DNA from: Actinomycetota bacterium
GTDB taxonomy: Bacteria > Actinomycetota > Thermoleophilia > Solirubrobacterales > 70-9
Assembly: GCA_018268605.1 (NCBI GenBank)
Contig: JAFDWG010000001.1
Location: 1 to 55,122, forward strand
Length of the DNA: 55,122 bases
Direction of reading: 5' to 3'
Each line of letters opens with the position of its first letter. Position 1 is the stretch's first letter. A program made the translations under genes and the position numbers. The notes under the pieces are model-generated. The model ran no database searches. It was not told the DNA's origin and saw only the letters and a program-made list of their open reading frames with translations. Positions 31,880 to 40,734 of the stretch are shown here, one piece after another.

Positions 31880-33613
31880 ATGAACGCTTTCGGTTCCGCT
31901 CCTGCCGCTCCGCCCAAACTCGCGATCGGCGCCGAGTCTGCCGCGACCCGGCTGGTCGAAGGACTTCACGACGGCGGCGTCTCCGCCGCCTTCGGCCTCG
32001 ATGACCCGCGCGGCTTCTTCGCCGCTCTGCGGAAGTCCGAGGTCGAGGCGAACATCGTCCACGACGAGCGGGCGGGTGGTTTCATGGCCGACGGCTGTTC
32101 GCGCGCGAGCGGCCGACCGGTCGCCTGCTCGGGCATCAGCGGTCCCGGCGCCATCAACCTGGCGCCCCCGCTGCTCGAGGCTTACATGTCGAACATCCCC
32201 TTGGTGGCCGTGGTCGGCGAGTTCCTGCCCGCGGAACGGGGTCGGCGTTGCTTTCAGGAAGCGGCCCACGCCTCGTTCCTCGGCGCAGGCCTGACCAAGG
32301 AGGTGGTCGAGGTGCGGCATGGCTCGGAGGCCTATGCCGGCGCCCGCCACGCCGCCGAAACCGCCGCATCGGGGCGACCCCGCCCGGTGCTGTTGCTGGT
32401 TTCGGACGGCCTCCTCTGGCAAGACGTGGTCGATCCGCCCGAGCGCTCCGTGGCTACTCTCGGAGCGCTCCCGTACTCTGCCTCTCCGGCCGCGGTCCGT
32501 GAGGCCTGCGAGACGCTCACTGCCGCCGAGCGCCCCGTGATCCTCGCGGGGGCGGGCGTCCACGCCTCCGGTGCATATTCCGAGCTGCTGCAGGTCGCGC
32601 GGCGCTTCGGCGCGCCGGTCGCGACCTCGATGAGTGGCAAGGGCGCGATCGCCGAGGACGACCCGGCCGCGCTCGGTGTCGTCGGCTCCTACACCAGCGG
32701 CCATGAAGGGCGAGGCGCATACGCGCTGGACGCCTTGCGCGAGGCGTCTCACGTCCTCGTCGTCGGCTCCGATCTCGATGCCCTTACCGTCGCCGACGGC
32801 GCCTGGCCGCGCCCGGAGACCGAGATCATCAGGATCGATATCGACGCCGAGGAGATCAGGAGCTTCCCCGGCCGTCGCCTGCATGGCGACGCCCGCGCCG
32901 TCCTCGCCCAGATGCTGGCCGAGGCCCCGGATGAGGCGGAGCCAGATCGGGCCGGGTGGCCGGCCGAGAAGACCTCGGAGCTGGCCGAGCTCGACGCCGA
33001 GATCGCCGCCGCGGATCGCAGCCGGGAAGGCGAGGGCGACGTCTGGCCAGGACTGATCATGCAGGAGATCAACGCGCGCATGGGGCTTCGCGACTGGGTC
33101 GTCTCCGATGCCTCCTACAGCTCGTCCTGGGTCCTCGATCGGCTCGTCCAGCGACGGTCCGGACGCCAGGTGCTCGCCCCCCGCGGTGTGGGCACGTTGG
33201 GCTGGGGGCTGGCGGCAGGAATGGGGGTGCGGCGCGCCGCGCCCGACGGAGACGTGACCGTCGTATCGGGCGATGGGGCCCTGTTCTTCGGCCTGCCCGA
33301 GCTGGAGACCGCGGTACGGTGGGGTCTCGATCTCAATCTGATCGTCCTTCGGAACGGTGTCTACGGCTCACAGCGCCAGTCGAACATGTGGGCCCAGCAG
33401 CAGGACTACGAGGACCTCGCCTTCGGTCAAGGGGGGCTCGACCACTGTGCGCTGGCCGTGGCGGCCGGCTGGAGCGCCCTCCGGGTCGGTGACGGGACGG
33501 ATTTCGCCGAGGCCTACGACGAGGCGCGGCACACTGCGGGCCCGACCCTGATGGAGGTCGCCGTCGATGCCGACGCCCGTCCGCCGCTGCTCAAGTTCGA
33601 TCCGGTGCCATGA
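31880..33613 (+). CDS. Thiamine-diphosphate-dependent enzyme (acetolactate synthase-like)
   Basis: 577 aa with the three domains of the family. The N-terminal PYR domain has VHDERAGGFMADGCSRASGRP with the cofactor-activating Glu, the central domain has PVILAGAGVHASGAY, and the PP domain has VVSGDGALFFGLPEL...LRNGVYG (GDG...N motif for Mg-diphosphate). Members include acetolactate synthase, oxalyl-CoA decarboxylase and benzoylformate decarboxylase. It overlaps the next gene by ATGA. Start ATG 31880 has no ribosome site. Confidence 0.88.
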   Translation: MNAFGSAPAAPPKLAIGAESAATRLVEGLHDGGVSAAFGLDDPRGFFAALRKSEVEANIVHDERAGGFMADGCSRASGRPVACSGISGPGAINLAPPLLEAYMSNIPLVAVVGEFLPAERGRRCFQEAAHASFLGAGLTKEVVEVRHGSEAYAGARHAAETAASGRPRPVLLLVSDGLLWQDVVDPPERSVATLGALPYSASPAAVREACETLTAAERPVILAGAGVHASGAYSELLQVARRFGAPVATSMSGKGAIAEDDPAALGVVGSYTSGHEGRGAYALDALREASHVLVVGSDLDALTVADGAWPRPETEIIRIDIDAEEIRSFPGRRLHGDARAVLAQMLAEAPDEAEPDRAGWPAEKTSELAELDAEIAAADRSREGEGDVWPGLIMQEINARMGLRDWVVSDASYSSSWVLDRLVQRRSGRQVLAPRGVGTLGWGLAAGMGVRRAAPDGDVTVVSGDGALFFGLPELETAVRWGLDLNLIVLRNGVYGSQRQSNMWAQQQDYEDLAFGQGGLDHCALAVAAGWSALRVGDGTDFAEAYDEARHTAGPTLMEVAVDADARPPLLKFDPVP

Positions 33614-34404
33614 GCCCCGACCCCGACGGCCGGGCCCGGCCGACGCCCGACGGGCCGATCTCGATCACCAGAGGATCGGACATCGAGGTCCGCGGCAGGC
33701 AGCTTGCAGCCGAGCTGATCGGAAAGGTCGGGTTCACCGAGATGTTCCTGCTCGACCTGGACGGCGAGCTTCCTTCGCCGCAGCGGCGCCGGGTGGTCGA
33801 CACCGTGCTCGTCACCTTGATGGAGCACGGGACCACGCCCAGCTCGCTTGCCTCCCGGCTGACCCTCGAGGGGGCGCCTGAGAGCCTGCAAGGAGCGATC
33901 GCCTCGGGCCTCTTGGCCGTCGGCTCGCGCTTCCTCGGCACGATCGACCAGGTCGCCGCCTGCCTGCAGGCCGTCGTCGCCGCCGGCGGACCGGCCGACG
34001 ATGCGGCGACCGAGGAGGTCGAACGGCTGCGGGCGGCGGGCGAGCGCGTCCCCGGCGTCGGCCACAACCTTCACGCCGAGGTCGACCCGCGGCCGGAGCA
34101 GCTGTTTCGGGTGCTCGAGGAAGAGGGCTTCCGAGGCGCCTACGTCGAGGCCCTGGAAGCGATGCATGGCGCGGCCGAAGGGCAGCTTGGGCGGCCGATG
34201 GTCCTGAACGCCGCCGGGGCGGTCGGGGCCGCGCTGTCGGAGCTCGGCTATCAGCCGGACGAGGTCCGCGGCTTTGCCGTGGTGGCGCGCTGCGCCGGCC
34301 TGTTTGCCCATATCGTCGATGAGCGCCGGCGGCCGATTGCGCGCGAGGTTTGGCAGGGCGTTCACGAGCGCTACAACCATGATGACGCCCAGGGACGGGA
34401 GTAG
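33610..34404 (+). CDS. Citryl-CoA lyase/citrate-synthase-like protein
   Basis: 264 aa, shorter than citrate synthase (about 370-430). It retains the catalytic-core pattern GVGHNLHAEVDPRPEQLF with a His and the DPR, and a C-terminal GLFAHIVDERRRPIAREVW. Citryl-CoA lyases of this length split citryl-CoA-like compounds into acetyl-CoA and an oxo acid. Translationally coupled to a TPP enzyme, it likely cleaves or forms a C-C bond with a keto acid. The substrate is unknown. Confidence 0.8.
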   Translation: MSPDPDGRARPTPDGPISITRGSDIEVRGRQLAAELIGKVGFTEMFLLDLDGELPSPQRRRVVDTVLVTLMEHGTTPSSLASRLTLEGAPESLQGAIASGLLAVGSRFLGTIDQVAACLQAVVAAGGPADDAATEEVERLRAAGERVPGVGHNLHAEVDPRPEQLFRVLEEEGFRGAYVEALEAMHGAAEGQLGRPMVLNAAGAVGAALSELGYQPDEVRGFAVVARCAGLFAHIVDERRRPIAREVWQGVHERYNHDDAQGRE

Positions 34405-34469
34405 AGGGGACCGACGATCGACGGGGCACCAGATCACGCCCTCGCCGGCCGCGATCGCCTGAGGTCGCA

Positions 34470-36287
34470 TCAAAGCTCGAGGCCGAACCCGGCGCGCGTG
34501 TAGGCGGCGATCTTCCGGTACAGCGTCGCTCGACTGATCTGCAGAAGCTCGGCCGCGCGGACGCGGCTTCCGTCGGCCTCGGCGAGGGCCTCGCGGATCT
34601 GCTGCAGCTCAACCTGTTCGAGCCGGGAGAGGGTGACCCGCGCCAGGAGTCGTTGTTGAACCTCGCTCAGGTGCTCGAGGCCGAGTTGCTCGTAAGGACA
34701 GCGGGTCGCGGCGGTGTCGACGAACGCCTTCAGCTGTTTCACGTTTCCGACCCAGTCGTTCTCGATCAGTGCACGGAGGAACGCCGGCGACACGCTCCTG
34801 ACCCCGTGCCTGCCCGACGCCAGGAAGTGGGACACGAGCGGCGGGATGTCCTCGCTGCGGTCGCGCAGCGCCGGCATCGCGATCTCGACGCCTCCCAGCG
34901 CCTGGAGGAGGGGAAGCGTGTCCTCGTCCGGCGGGCGCGAGGTGAGCAGCACAGGGGGGGCGTCGAGGGTCTCGAACAGATCGACGAGGCGTTGGCGTGA
35001 CGGGGGCGCGGCCCGGTCGACATGGATCACGACGACCGCCACGTCTTCGCGCAGCGCCGCCTCGATCGACTCCACGCCGTCCCCGCCGTCGTCGGAGAGC
35101 TCCGGTCCGGAGCCGTCGAGCACGAGGGACCTGGCGGCGAACCTTCCTGCCAGCTCCGTTGCCAGCATCGTCTTACCGGTGCCGGTCTCGCCGGTGATGC
35201 ATGCTGGAAGGCGGCGGCGGACGACCGTCGTGGCGACGTTCAGCGCCCGGTCGAGGGCGGGACTCTTGCCGACCAGGCTTCGAAAGTCATCGGTGCGGCC
35301 CCTGACTCGGACGCCACGATGCGCGGTCGCGATGATCTTCCTCGGCCGCAGGAGGATGACGCTGCCAAGGACATCGCCCGCTTCCACGATCGGCCGGGTC
35401 GAGGCATCGATGATCACGTCCGGTCCCACCGCGAGCTCATGGTCCACCGGGCGCCGCAGTCGCTCCGCCTCGCGGGCATATCCCGCGAGCACCGCGTAGT
35501 CGTCCTGCTCGAGCAGCCTCATCGCGCCCTGGTTCGCGATCGTCGTCTGGTCATCCATCACGACGACGAATTCCTCATCTGGTTTGCCGACCTCGGCAAG
35601 GTAGGCGCTGAGCAGGGCCCGCTCACGGATGGCCAGGTCCTCGGTGAGGCGGCGGCTCATCTCGGCCGCGGCTGCCTCGGTGATCCGAGCGACGAACCGG
35701 GGATCGACTTCGAGCAAGGAGCTCAGCGGCAGCGCCAGGCTGATCAGCCCGCGGACCGAGCGCCGGATGGGATCACGCACCGGGGCTGTGGCGCAGCAAC
35801 TGTCCTGCAGCCCGTCGGCGAAATGCTCCGGGCCCCACACGATCGCGCTGCGGCCCTCTTCGAGTGCCGTCCCGTCGCCGTTCGTGCCCACCTCACCCTC
35901 GGACATCGCGGCGCCGAAGAGCGGATAGGTCCGTTCGGCCCAGCGACGCACGGTGACCTCACCTCTGAAGACTGCAAGGGTGCCCTGTGGGTCCGCGAAC
36001 ATCGCCGCGGCGCCGGTGTCGGCCGACATGCGCTCGAGATCGTCCAGCACCGGGCCGGCGGAGCGCAGCACCTGCTCGTCGATCTGCGGCTCCCGGATCT
36101 CCTCGAAGACCCGCCGCCCTGGATCCACCCTGCAGGCGATGCTCCGCGCCCACGATCGTACGATCACCGGTCGCACAGCCGAGACGTCTGTCGTGTCCGG
36201 ATCGCTGATGAAGCGATCACGAAGGGTGCGGATCCGTTTGGCGTAACCCGGGCTCCATTCGTCGAGTGCCCTTGCTTCTGACGTCAC
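34470..36287 (-). CDS. AcoR-type GAF-AAA-Fis regulator lacking GAFTGA (regulator 1)
   Basis: About 605 aa. An N-terminal GAF-like sensor (GTNGDGTALEEGRS, DSCCATAPVRDP) is followed by a shortened AAA region with Walker A GETGTGKTML but no GAFTGA loop and no Asp-Glu Walker B (VVVIHVDRA), and a C-terminal Fis HTH (DGSRVRAAELLQISRATLYRKI). It therefore should not drive sigma-54. I choose GTG 36287: it aligns with the start of the paralogue at 48832-50643 and lies exactly 42 nt from the centre of operator S3, with CAACAT as -10. That predicts a leaderless, autoregulated mRNA. A longer TTG start at 36347 would run through the operator. Confidence 0.85.
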   Translation of the reverse strand: MTSEARALDEWSPGYAKRIRTLRDRFISDPDTTDVSAVRPVIVRSWARSIACRVDPGRRVFEEIREPQIDEQVLRSAGPVLDDLERMSADTGAAAMFADPQGTLAVFRGEVTVRRWAERTYPLFGAAMSEGEVGTNGDGTALEEGRSAIVWGPEHFADGLQDSCCATAPVRDPIRRSVRGLISLALPLSSLLEVDPRFVARITEAAAAEMSRRLTEDLAIRERALLSAYLAEVGKPDEEFVVVMDDQTTIANQGAMRLLEQDDYAVLAGYAREAERLRRPVDHELAVGPDVIIDASTRPIVEAGDVLGSVILLRPRKIIATAHRGVRVRGRTDDFRSLVGKSPALDRALNVATTVVRRRLPACITGETGTGKTMLATELAGRFAARSLVLDGSGPELSDDGGDGVESIEAALREDVAVVVIHVDRAAPPSRQRLVDLFETLDAPPVLLTSRPPDEDTLPLLQALGGVEIAMPALRDRSEDIPPLVSHFLASGRHGVRSVSPAFLRALIENDWVGNVKQLKAFVDTAATRCPYEQLGLEHLSEVQQRLLARVTLSRLEQVELQQIREALAEADGSRVRAAELLQISRATLYRKIAAYTRAGFGLEL

Positions 36288-36320
36288 AGGTGAATGTTGC
36301 CTCACCGGCCGCGCCTTGCC

Positions 36321-36364
36321 TGTTCCAGATTGAGACGTATGGCTCAATGACCCCCGCTTAGATT
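36321..36364. promoter_or_regulatory. Symmetric class II operator S3 with divergent promoters
   Basis: Inverted repeat TGTTCCAGATTGAGACG (36321-36337), centre 36329. On the + strand -10 TAGATT (36359-36364) gives a start near 36371 for the SDR gene. On the minus strand -10 CAACAT (36299-36294) gives a start at 36287, the GTG of regulator 1. Both starts are 42 nt from the centre. Confidence 0.65.
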
Positions 36365-36429
36365 CGTGCCGCCCCCGGGCCGCCGCACGCCCGACGGCGG
36401 CCGGGACGACGACAAGGAGGACTAGCGGT

Positions 36430-37173
36430 ATGAATCAGGTCAAGGACAAGGTCGCGATCGTCACCGGTGGTGGATCCGGTCAGGGTCGGGCCACGGCCCT
36501 CGCCCTGGCGGCGGGCGGGGCCAAGGTGCTGGCGATCGACGTCGACGAGGCCGGCCTCGCAGGGACGGCGAAGGAGGCTCCCGAGGTGAGGACGCGGCTC
36601 TGCGACGTGAGCAAGGCGGCGGAGGTCGAGGCGGCGGTGGCCGAGGCCGAGGAGGCCTTCGGAGGCCTGCACGCGATGATGAACTGCGCCGCGATCCTGG
36701 TCACCGGCTCATTCGTCGATCACACCGAGGAGATGTGGGACCGCTCCTACGAGGTCAACGTCAAGGGCGTGTTCCTCGGCTGCAAATACGCGGTTCCGGC
36801 GATGCAGCGCAGCGGCGGCGGGTCGATCGTCAACTGGGGCTCGGCCAACTCGATGGTCGCCGAGCACGACAACTCCGCCTACTGCGCCACCAAGGGCGCG
36901 GTGCTGATGCTGACCAAGGCCCTTGCTCTCGAATATGCCAAGGACGACATCCGCGCCAACTGCCTCTGCCCCTCGGCCACCCGCACGCCGATGGTCGACG
37001 GCTTCTTCCCCGAGGGCTTCTACGAGGACAAGGACGCCCAGCGCGAGTACCAGCCGCTGGGTCTGGCGATGCCCGAGGACATCGCCGACGTCGCCGTGTT
37101 CCTCGCCTCGGACGCGTCGCGGATGATGACCGGGTCGGCGGTCATGGTCGACGGGGGATACACGGCGATGTGA
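36430..37173 (+). CDS. Short-chain dehydrogenase/reductase
   Basis: 247 aa. It has TGGGSGQG, a CAA in place of NNAG (MMNCAAILVTGS), NWGSANSMVAEHDNSAYCATKGAV (Ser/Tyr/Lys), NCLCPSATRTPM and VDGGYTAM. AGGAGG precedes the ATG. It is expressed from operator S3, divergent from regulator 1, and is separated by 63 bp and another operator from the hydantoinase B gene. Confidence 0.9.
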   Translation: MNQVKDKVAIVTGGGSGQGRATALALAAGGAKVLAIDVDEAGLAGTAKEAPEVRTRLCDVSKAAEVEAAVAEAEEAFGGLHAMMNCAAILVTGSFVDHTEEMWDRSYEVNVKGVFLGCKYAVPAMQRSGGGSIVNWGSANSMVAEHDNSAYCATKGAVLMLTKALALEYAKDDIRANCLCPSATRTPMVDGFFPEGFYEDKDAQREYQPLGLAMPEDIADVAVFLASDASRMMTGSAVMVDGGYTAM

Positions 37174-37186
37174 ACCCGGCGGACCG

Positions 37187-37230
37187 TGTTTCACTGTGAC
37201 ACATTCGCACGGTTCGTCTCGCTGTAGGTT
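37187..37230 (+). promoter_or_regulatory. Class II activator promoter S4
   Basis: Inverted repeat TGTTTCACTGTGACACA (37187-37203), 21 bp, -10 TAGGTT (37225-37230). The ATG of the hydantoinase B gene at 37237 is 42 nt from the centre, so transcription should begin at the start codon. Confidence 0.7.
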
Positions 37231-37236
37231 CGCCTC

Positions 37237-39108
37237 ATGGTTCGAGGCCAAGCCTCCTCCTCCCTGACGGCGGGGTCGGCCGCGATCGATGAGGTGAACT
37301 TCGCCTCGCGAGCAGTGCCGACCCCGCCGTCTTTCGACCCCGTCCTGCTCTCGGTTCTCGCCAACGCCTTCGACGGCATCGTCCGCGAGATGACCAACGG
37401 TCTCCTGCGCTCCGCCCGTTCGACCGTGATCAACACCGCGCGTGACTTCTCCTGTTCGATCCTCACCGCCGACAACGAGCTGCTGGCCAGCGCCGAGGGC
37501 TGCCCCGTCCACGTCTTCGGCTCCGAGCCGCTCGGCCGCGCGATGCTCGAGCTTCAGGACGACATCCGTCCCGGCGACGCCTTCCTCCACAACGATCCCT
37601 ACCGGGGAAATTCCCATGCCGCCGACCATGCGATCCTGGTGCCCATCTTCGTCGGTGACGAGCACGTATTCACCGGGGTCGCCAAGTCCCATCAGGCCGA
37701 CTGCGGCAACGCGATCCCGACGACCTACTCACCGACCGCTCGCGACGTCTACGAGGAGGGCGCGTTGGTCTTCCCCTGTGTGCGGATCCAGCGCGACTAC
37801 GAGGACGTCGATGACATCGTGCGCATGTGCCGGGCGCGGATCCGGCTGCCGGACCAGTGGTACGGCGACTATCTGGCGACGGTCGGTGCGGCGCGAATCG
37901 CCGAACGGCGGGTGCAGGACCTGTTCGCCAAGCACGGGTCCGAGACCGTCAAGCGCTTCGTCACGGAGTGGTTCGCCTATTCGGAGCGCCTCGTCGCGAG
38001 CATGATCGCTGCGCTTCCGGCCGGGACCATCACCGGCAGGACGGTGCATGACCCGTTCCCTGGCACCGGGGCGGAAGGACTGCCCCTCGCGGCCACCGTG
38101 GCGGTCGAGCCCGAGCGCGGAAAGATCGTCATCGACCTCCGCGACAACCCCGATAACCAGCCCAATGGCCTCAATCTGACCAAAGCCACCTCCACCGCCG
38201 CCGGGCTCGCCGGCGCGATCGGCGCCCTGCCTGACGACGTGCCGACCAATGCCGGCACCTTCCGCCGCTTCGATGTCCTCCTGCGCGAGGGCTGCGTGGT
38301 CGGGATTCCCGAATTCCCGCATTCCTGCTCCTCGGCGACGACCAATCTCGCCGACCGGGTGATCGATCTCGTGCAGGCCGCCTTTGCCCAGATCGGCGAC
38401 GAGTTCGGGCTCGCCGAGGGCTCGGTCGGGCAGGCCCCGGCCAAGGCGGTGATCTCGGGGATCGACGAGCGCAACGGGCGTGGCTACGTGAATCAGATCA
38501 TCGTCGGTGGCACCGGTGGCCCGGCGACGCCGTTCGTCGATGGCTGGCCTACCTACCAGCGTCCGGTGGCCGGCGCGCTCATCTATCACGACAGCGTCGA
38601 GATCGATGAGCAGCGCTACCCGATCGTGATCACCGAGCGGAGCCTGATCCCGGACTCGGGCGGCGCCGGACGTCGCCGCGGCGGCCTGGCGACGAAGGTC
38701 GTGCTCGAGCCCCGCTTCGATCGCCCGGTGACCTTCACCTACGCGTTGGAGGCGCGCCTCAACCCGCCGTACGGGGTCCGCGGCGGAGCCCACGGCGCCC
38801 CCTCGACGGCCTGGATCGAAGATGCCCGGGGGGGCGAGCCGGAGGAGGCGCCGCCGATCGCCAGCCTCGAGCTGCAGCCCGGCACCCGGATCGTCTCGAT
38901 CGCCGCGGGCGGCGGCGGCTACGGGGATCCGCTGGAGCGTGAGCCCGAGGCAGTCGTCGAGGATCTGCTCGAAGGCCGGATCTCGGCGAGCGCCGCGCTC
39001 GATCTGTACGGCGTCGTGGTCGTCGACGGGGCCCTGGACGCGGAGGCAACCGTGCGTGCGCGTGAGCGCTTCAGCACAGAAGAGGAGGTTTCTCTTGGCA
39101 AGGCTTGA
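37237..39108 (+). CDS. hyuB: Hydantoinase/oxoprolinase subunit B without adjacent subunit A
   Basis: 623 aa. It has the HyuB blocks NAFDGIVREMTNGLLRSARS, ARDFSCSILT, HNDPYRGNSHAADHAILVPIF (metal-type cluster) and GGGGYGDPLEREPE. It is clearly related to the HyuB at 14468 but carries about 30 extra N-terminal residues. No hyuA lies beside it, unlike nearly all family members, so it may borrow HyuA from 12372, have a distant partner, or act alone. Leaderless translation from ATG 37237 is predicted. The SDR at 39095 overlaps its end. Confidence 0.9.
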   Translation: MVRGQASSSLTAGSAAIDEVNFASRAVPTPPSFDPVLLSVLANAFDGIVREMTNGLLRSARSTVINTARDFSCSILTADNELLASAEGCPVHVFGSEPLGRAMLELQDDIRPGDAFLHNDPYRGNSHAADHAILVPIFVGDEHVFTGVAKSHQADCGNAIPTTYSPTARDVYEEGALVFPCVRIQRDYEDVDDIVRMCRARIRLPDQWYGDYLATVGAARIAERRVQDLFAKHGSETVKRFVTEWFAYSERLVASMIAALPAGTITGRTVHDPFPGTGAEGLPLAATVAVEPERGKIVIDLRDNPDNQPNGLNLTKATSTAAGLAGAIGALPDDVPTNAGTFRRFDVLLREGCVVGIPEFPHSCSSATTNLADRVIDLVQAAFAQIGDEFGLAEGSVGQAPAKAVISGIDERNGRGYVNQIIVGGTGGPATPFVDGWPTYQRPVAGALIYHDSVEIDEQRYPIVITERSLIPDSGGAGRRRGGLATKVVLEPRFDRPVTFTYALEARLNPPYGVRGGAHGAPSTAWIEDARGGEPEEAPPIASLELQPGTRIVSIAAGGGGYGDPLEREPEAVVEDLLEGRISASAALDLYGVVVVDGALDAEATVRARERFSTEEEVSLGKA

Positions 39109-39904
39109 TGGCAAGAGCGTGTTGATCACCGGAGCGGCCCGCGGACAGGGCGCGGCCCATGCCCGGCGCCTGGTCGAAGAGGGCGCCGGCGTGACGATCG
39201 CCGACCTGCGCGAGGACGAGGGCCGGGCGCTCGCCGAGGAGCTGGGGGAGGCCGCCCGGTTCGCCACCCTCGACGTCACCGATGCCGCCCGCTGGGCGAG
39301 CGCCGTCGAGTCGGCCGTGGCCGCCTTCGGCCGACTGGATGGACTGGTCAACAACGCCGGGATGATCACCGTCCACTCGCTGGAGTCGGCGACCGTGGAG
39401 GAGTGGGACCGGGTCATCGCGGTCAACCAGACCGGGGTCTTCCACGGCATGCGAGCCGTGATCCCGGAGATGAGGAAGGCGGGGTCGGGGTCGATCGTCA
39501 ACATCGCCTCCGTGGTCGCCTGGAGCGGCGCCGCCGACTTCTACTCCTACGCGGTCAGCAAGTGGGCGGTGCGCGGGATGACCAAATCGGCTGCCCTTGA
39601 GCTCGCCGAACCAGGCATCCGCGTCAACACCGTCGCGCCGGGGGAGATCGACACCGAGATGATGACCGACATGGAAGCGCAGGGCGCTGATCCGCCTGAC
39701 CCGAAGGTCGTCCCGCTCGGCCGCTGGGGCGCGGCGGCGGAGGTGTCGAGCGCGATCGTCTTCCTCCTCTCCGATGAGGCGAGCTACGTCACCGGCGCGG
39801 AGATCGGGGTCGACGGCGGCTTGGGAGTCGGACCCGCCGTCGGACCGAATCCGCAGCTGAGGCCACCTCGGGGCACTGCCCCGAACGAAGGAATGGAGAG
39901 TTGA
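39095..39904 (+). CDS. Short-chain dehydrogenase/reductase
   Basis: 269 aa. It has TGAARGQG, LVNNAGMITVHS, IASVVAWSGAADFYSYAVSKWAV (Ser/Tyr/Lys), NTVAPGEIDTEM and GVDGGLGVG, then a Pro-rich tail of about 25 residues. TTG 39095 is preceded by a strong AGAGGAGG and overlaps the hydantoinase B gene by 14 nt. Its stop codon overlaps the next ATG (TGATG). It resembles the SDR at 8026 ('KWAVRGMTK'). Confidence 0.88.
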   Translation: MARLDGKSVLITGAARGQGAAHARRLVEEGAGVTIADLREDEGRALAEELGEAARFATLDVTDAARWASAVESAVAAFGRLDGLVNNAGMITVHSLESATVEEWDRVIAVNQTGVFHGMRAVIPEMRKAGSGSIVNIASVVAWSGAADFYSYAVSKWAVRGMTKSAALELAEPGIRVNTVAPGEIDTEMMTDMEAQGADPPDPKVVPLGRWGAAAEVSSAIVFLLSDEASYVTGAEIGVDGGLGVGPAVGPNPQLRPPRGTAPNEGMES

Positions 39905-40677
39905 TGCAGGACGAACGCGTCGTCGTCGTCACCGGCGGCGGCTCAGGGATGGGCCGCGCGATGGTCCAGGAGTTCGTCGCCCAGGGCGATCGGGTTGCGG
40001 CGGTCGGTCGAACGCGGGAGAAGGTCGAGGCCACCGTGGCCGAACTCGACGATCCCGGTCGGGCACTGGCGATCGAGGCCGACGTCTCCGACCCCGAGGC
40101 GGTGGCGCGCTGCGTCGGTGCCGTGTTGGATTGGAGCGGGCGCATCGACGTGCTCTGCAACAACGCCGGGATCATCGACAGCTATCGCCCGGCCCACGAA
40201 GTCCCACTGGAGGAGTGGGACGAGAACATCGCCGTCAATCTGACCGGCCCCTTCTTGATGGCACGGGCGGTCCTCCCGGACATGCTCAGTCGCTCGGCCG
40301 GGGTGATCATCAACGTCGCATCGACGGCGTCGTTCAGCGCGGCGACCGGCGGCACGGCCTACACCGCCGCCAAGCACGGGGTGCTCGGGCTCACTCGCCA
40401 ACTCACCTTCGACTACGGGAAACTCGGGATCCGCGTCAACGCGATCTGTCCCGGCGCGACGCTGACCGGATTGGCCGAAGCGATGCTGGCCGACCAAGGC
40501 GACGACGTGCCCGACGTCGAGGAGGAGCTGCGCCGTTTTCCCGCCGGACGCTGGTGTGAGCCGCGCGAGATCGCACGCCTGGCCACCTATCTCGCGAGTG
40601 ACGATGCCGCCTTCATCCATGGTTCCCCACTGGTCATCGATGGTGGCTGGCTGACCGCGGCGCGCAACCCGCTGTAG
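39904..40677 (+). CDS. Short-chain dehydrogenase/reductase (intact paralogue of 4485)
   Basis: 257 aa. It has TGGGSGMG, LCNNAGIIDSY, VASTASFSAATGGTAYTAAKHGV (Ser/Tyr/Lys), NAICPGATLTGL and a final DGGWLTAARNPL. The last residues AARNPL and most blocks match the broken SDR at 4485-5179, so the two are recent paralogues. It is coupled to the preceding SDR by a TGATG overlap and closes the S4 operon. Confidence 0.9.
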   Translation: MQDERVVVVTGGGSGMGRAMVQEFVAQGDRVAAVGRTREKVEATVAELDDPGRALAIEADVSDPEAVARCVGAVLDWSGRIDVLCNNAGIIDSYRPAHEVPLEEWDENIAVNLTGPFLMARAVLPDMLSRSAGVIINVASTASFSAATGGTAYTAAKHGVLGLTRQLTFDYGKLGIRVNAICPGATLTGLAEAMLADQGDDVPDVEEELRRFPAGRWCEPREIARLATYLASDDAAFIHGSPLVIDGGWLTAARNPL

Positions 40678-40684
40678 CGCCGCG

Positions 40685-40728
40685 CCTCCCAAATCGGCAC
40701 ATTTGGCGGGGCTGTAAGGCGCCATCAT
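40685..40728 (+). promoter_or_regulatory. Class II activator promoter S5
   Basis: Inverted repeat CCTCCCAAATCGGCACA (40685-40701), 21 bp, -10-like CATCAT (40723-40728). The ATG of the flavin reductase gene at 40735 is 42 nt from the centre, implying a leaderless mRNA. The left arm is the weakest of the eight. Confidence 0.55.
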
Positions 40729-40734
40729 GACCCG

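Noticed and set aside
34470-36347. Regulator 1 starting at TTG 36347
   Set aside because: The extra 20 codons would cover operator S3 and have no counterpart in the paralogue.
36321-36371. Search for sigma-54 -24/-12 promoters near the Fis-type regulators
   Set aside because: No GG-N10-GC element with suitable flanks was seen at the linked genes, while -10 TAnnnT boxes at constant spacing were.
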